This document shows, piece by piece, positions 4,371-5,440 of a DNA stretch of 5,440 nt; the stretch's first letter is position 1, and each line of letters opens with the position of its first letter. The stretch is taken from positions 1 through 5,440 of the forward strand of contig JAKASM010000035.1 of NCBI GenBank assembly GCA_021819045.1. Direction: 5' to 3'. The position numbers and the translations under genes were made by a program. This DNA is from Microcaldota archaeon. Lineage in GTDB: Archaea > Micrarchaeota > Micrarchaeia > Micrarchaeales > Micrarchaeaceae. The notes beneath the pieces are model-generated. The model did not search any database, had not been told where the DNA came from, and saw only the letters and a list, made by a program, of their open reading frames with translations.

Positions 4371-5440
4371 ATGCCAAATCAAGGTAATCCTGGAGCTCCA
4401 AAACCATCAGAGGTTGAGGTTCAGATAGAGCAGAATATAGTAAACAACATAAACAACAAAAGGCCTGAGGCCAAGTTCGATCAGAAGGACAGCCTAGATC
4501 CTATTCTTGCGGTATATCACAGGACAATGGAGGAGATAGAGAGCATGCCTGTGATAGACAAGACAATGACAGTGTGCCCTGAATGCAAACTGATAATAAA
4601 CGGCATTCTATACAGAGACGGAGACAATGTAATGATAAGGAAGTACTGTCCGGAGCATAAGTGGACAGTGGAGAAGTATTGGGAAGACTACGACATGTAC
4701 ATGAAGATGAAGAGGTACAATTACTATGGGAGGGGGTTCGACAATCCCAACTATATAAGCGATACTAAAGGGGCAAACTGCCCATTCGATTGCGGAATGT
4801 GTGAAAGGCACAAGTCGCATACCGGTCTCGCTAATGTGGTAGTTACAAACAGGTGCCACCTCTCATGCTGGTATTGCTTCTTTTATGCAAAAGAGGGAGA
4901 AGCGATATACGAGCCAAGCGTAGCAGAGCTTGACAAGATATTCAAAAACCTGAGGGCGCAGAAGCCGATACCGGCAAACGCGTTGCAGATAACTGGCGGA
5001 GAGCCTACAATGGCTCCAGAAATAATAAAGATCGTGGAAAAGGCAAAGGAGGCCGGATTTGACCAGATACAGCTCAACACAACAGGAATAAATCTCGGAC
5101 TTAACCCTGATTTGGCAATAAAACTTAGGCATGCCGGGGTAAGCACGCTGTACATGAGCTTTGATGGAGTCAGCGCCAGAGCGAATCCGAAGAACCATTG
5201 GGAGACTCCGATGGCGCTGGATGCGGCCAGGAAGGCTGGCATCGGCGTTGTCCTTGTACCAACAGTGATAAGGACAATAAACGACCATGAGCTGGGCGCG
5301 ATAATAAACTTCGCAATAAACAACTCAGATATAGTGAGGGCTGTAAACTTCCAGCCGGTTTCGTTGGTGGGAAGGATGCCTTCAAAGCTTAGGGAGAAGC
5401 AAAGAATTACGATACCTGGAGCAATAAAGCTGATAGAGGA
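4371..5440 (+). CDS. tes: Radical SAM tetraether lipid synthase (Tes-like), N-terminal part (cut by window edge)
   Basis: This resembles the MJ0619/Tes family, radical SAM enzymes that join the phytanyl chains of archaeal diether lipids at their ends to make tetraether (GDGT-type) membranes. The visible 356 residues show a Gln/Asn-rich leader (1-40) and a metal-binding motif C69-x2-C72 ... C93-P-E-H96 that fits the family's extra mononuclear iron site. Next is CPFDCGMCERHKSHT (137-151), the auxiliary Cys cluster typical of this family, and then the radical SAM motif C162-x3-C166-x2-C169 within VTNRCHLSCWYCFFYAKEG. It also has the SAM-binding LQITGGEPT (205-213) and YMSFDGVSAR (261-270). The order of the three Cys regions distinguishes it from ordinary radical SAM proteins. 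The family is usually about 500 residues, so roughly the last third lies outside. Start choice rests on the SD and TATA placement. A related MJ0619-like enzyme with another substrate cannot be excluded. Confidence 0.88.
   Translation, partial: MPNQGNPGAPKPSEVEVQIEQNIVNNINNKRPEAKFDQKDSLDPILAVYHRTMEEIESMPVIDKTMTVCPECKLIINGILYRDGDNVMIRKYCPEHKWTVEKYWEDYDMYMKMKRYNYYGRGFDNPNYISDTKGANCPFDCGMCERHKSHTGLANVVVTNRCHLSCWYCFFYAKEGEAIYEPSVAELDKIFKNLRAQKPIPANALQITGGEPTMAPEIIKIVEKAKEAGFDQIQLNTTGINLGLNPDLAIKLRHAGVSTLYMSFDGVSARANPKNHWETPMALDAARKAGIGVVLVPTVIRTINDHELGAIINFAINNSDIVRAVNFQPVSLVGRMPSKLREKQRITIPGAIKLIE

Noticed and set aside
4863..5385. Several overlapping minus-strand open frames
   Set aside because: They are antisense to the Tes-like gene, which keeps its conserved Cys motifs throughout this stretch.

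Overview
The window reads as archaeal. It has an archaeal/eukaryal-type glycyl-tRNA synthetase, a Nop5 (Nop56/58-family) core protein of box C/D RNPs, and a radical SAM protein of the tetraether lipid synthase (Tes) type. TATA boxes sit about 26-29 bases upstream of several starts, and two starts carry GGTG-type Shine-Dalgarno sequences that fit an archaeal 16S 3' end. The genes are tightly packed and Nop5 is reduced, which would suit a small-genome lineage such as a DPANN/Micrarchaeota relative. That placement is a guess; the domain-level call is firm.

Layout. Positions 1-578 (minus) hold the 5' part of glyS, cut by the window edge. About 609-1970 (minus) is an IS200/IS605-type element of the tnpB-only (IS1341-like) kind: a left end with a 21-nt hairpin, an intact TnpB gene, and a right end whose RNA can fold into four consecutive stem-loops, the likely reRNA/omegaRNA. 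Positions 1990-3219 (minus) are a complete M16 (insulinase/MPP-like) zinc peptidase. Positions 3220-3311 are a short divergent promoter region. Positions 3312-4229 (plus) encode a short Nop5. Positions 4230-4370 are intergenic and hold what looks like a decayed solo copy of the IS right end, two small inverted repeats and a clear BRE/TATA/SD for the next gene. Positions 4371-5440 (plus) are the N-terminal 356 residues of the Tes-like protein, cut by the window edge.

Relations. M16, the IS and glyS lie on the same strand. Removing the IS would put the M16 stop and the glyS start about 50 bases apart, so the element probably landed between two genes that were cotranscribed. glyS shows no TATA box at the expected distance and may depend on read-through. 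In its current position the TnpB guide RNA would take its guide from the glyS leader. nop5 and tes run the other way from separate-looking promoters. Apart from the IS, the cargo is core information processing (GlyRS, Nop5), membrane lipid biosynthesis (Tes) and one protease. I see no tRNA, rRNA or CRISPR array. The most interesting points are the structured reRNA embedded in the tnpB 3' end, the solo IS end after nop5, and a Nop5 that appears to lack the fibrillarin-binding N-terminal domain.
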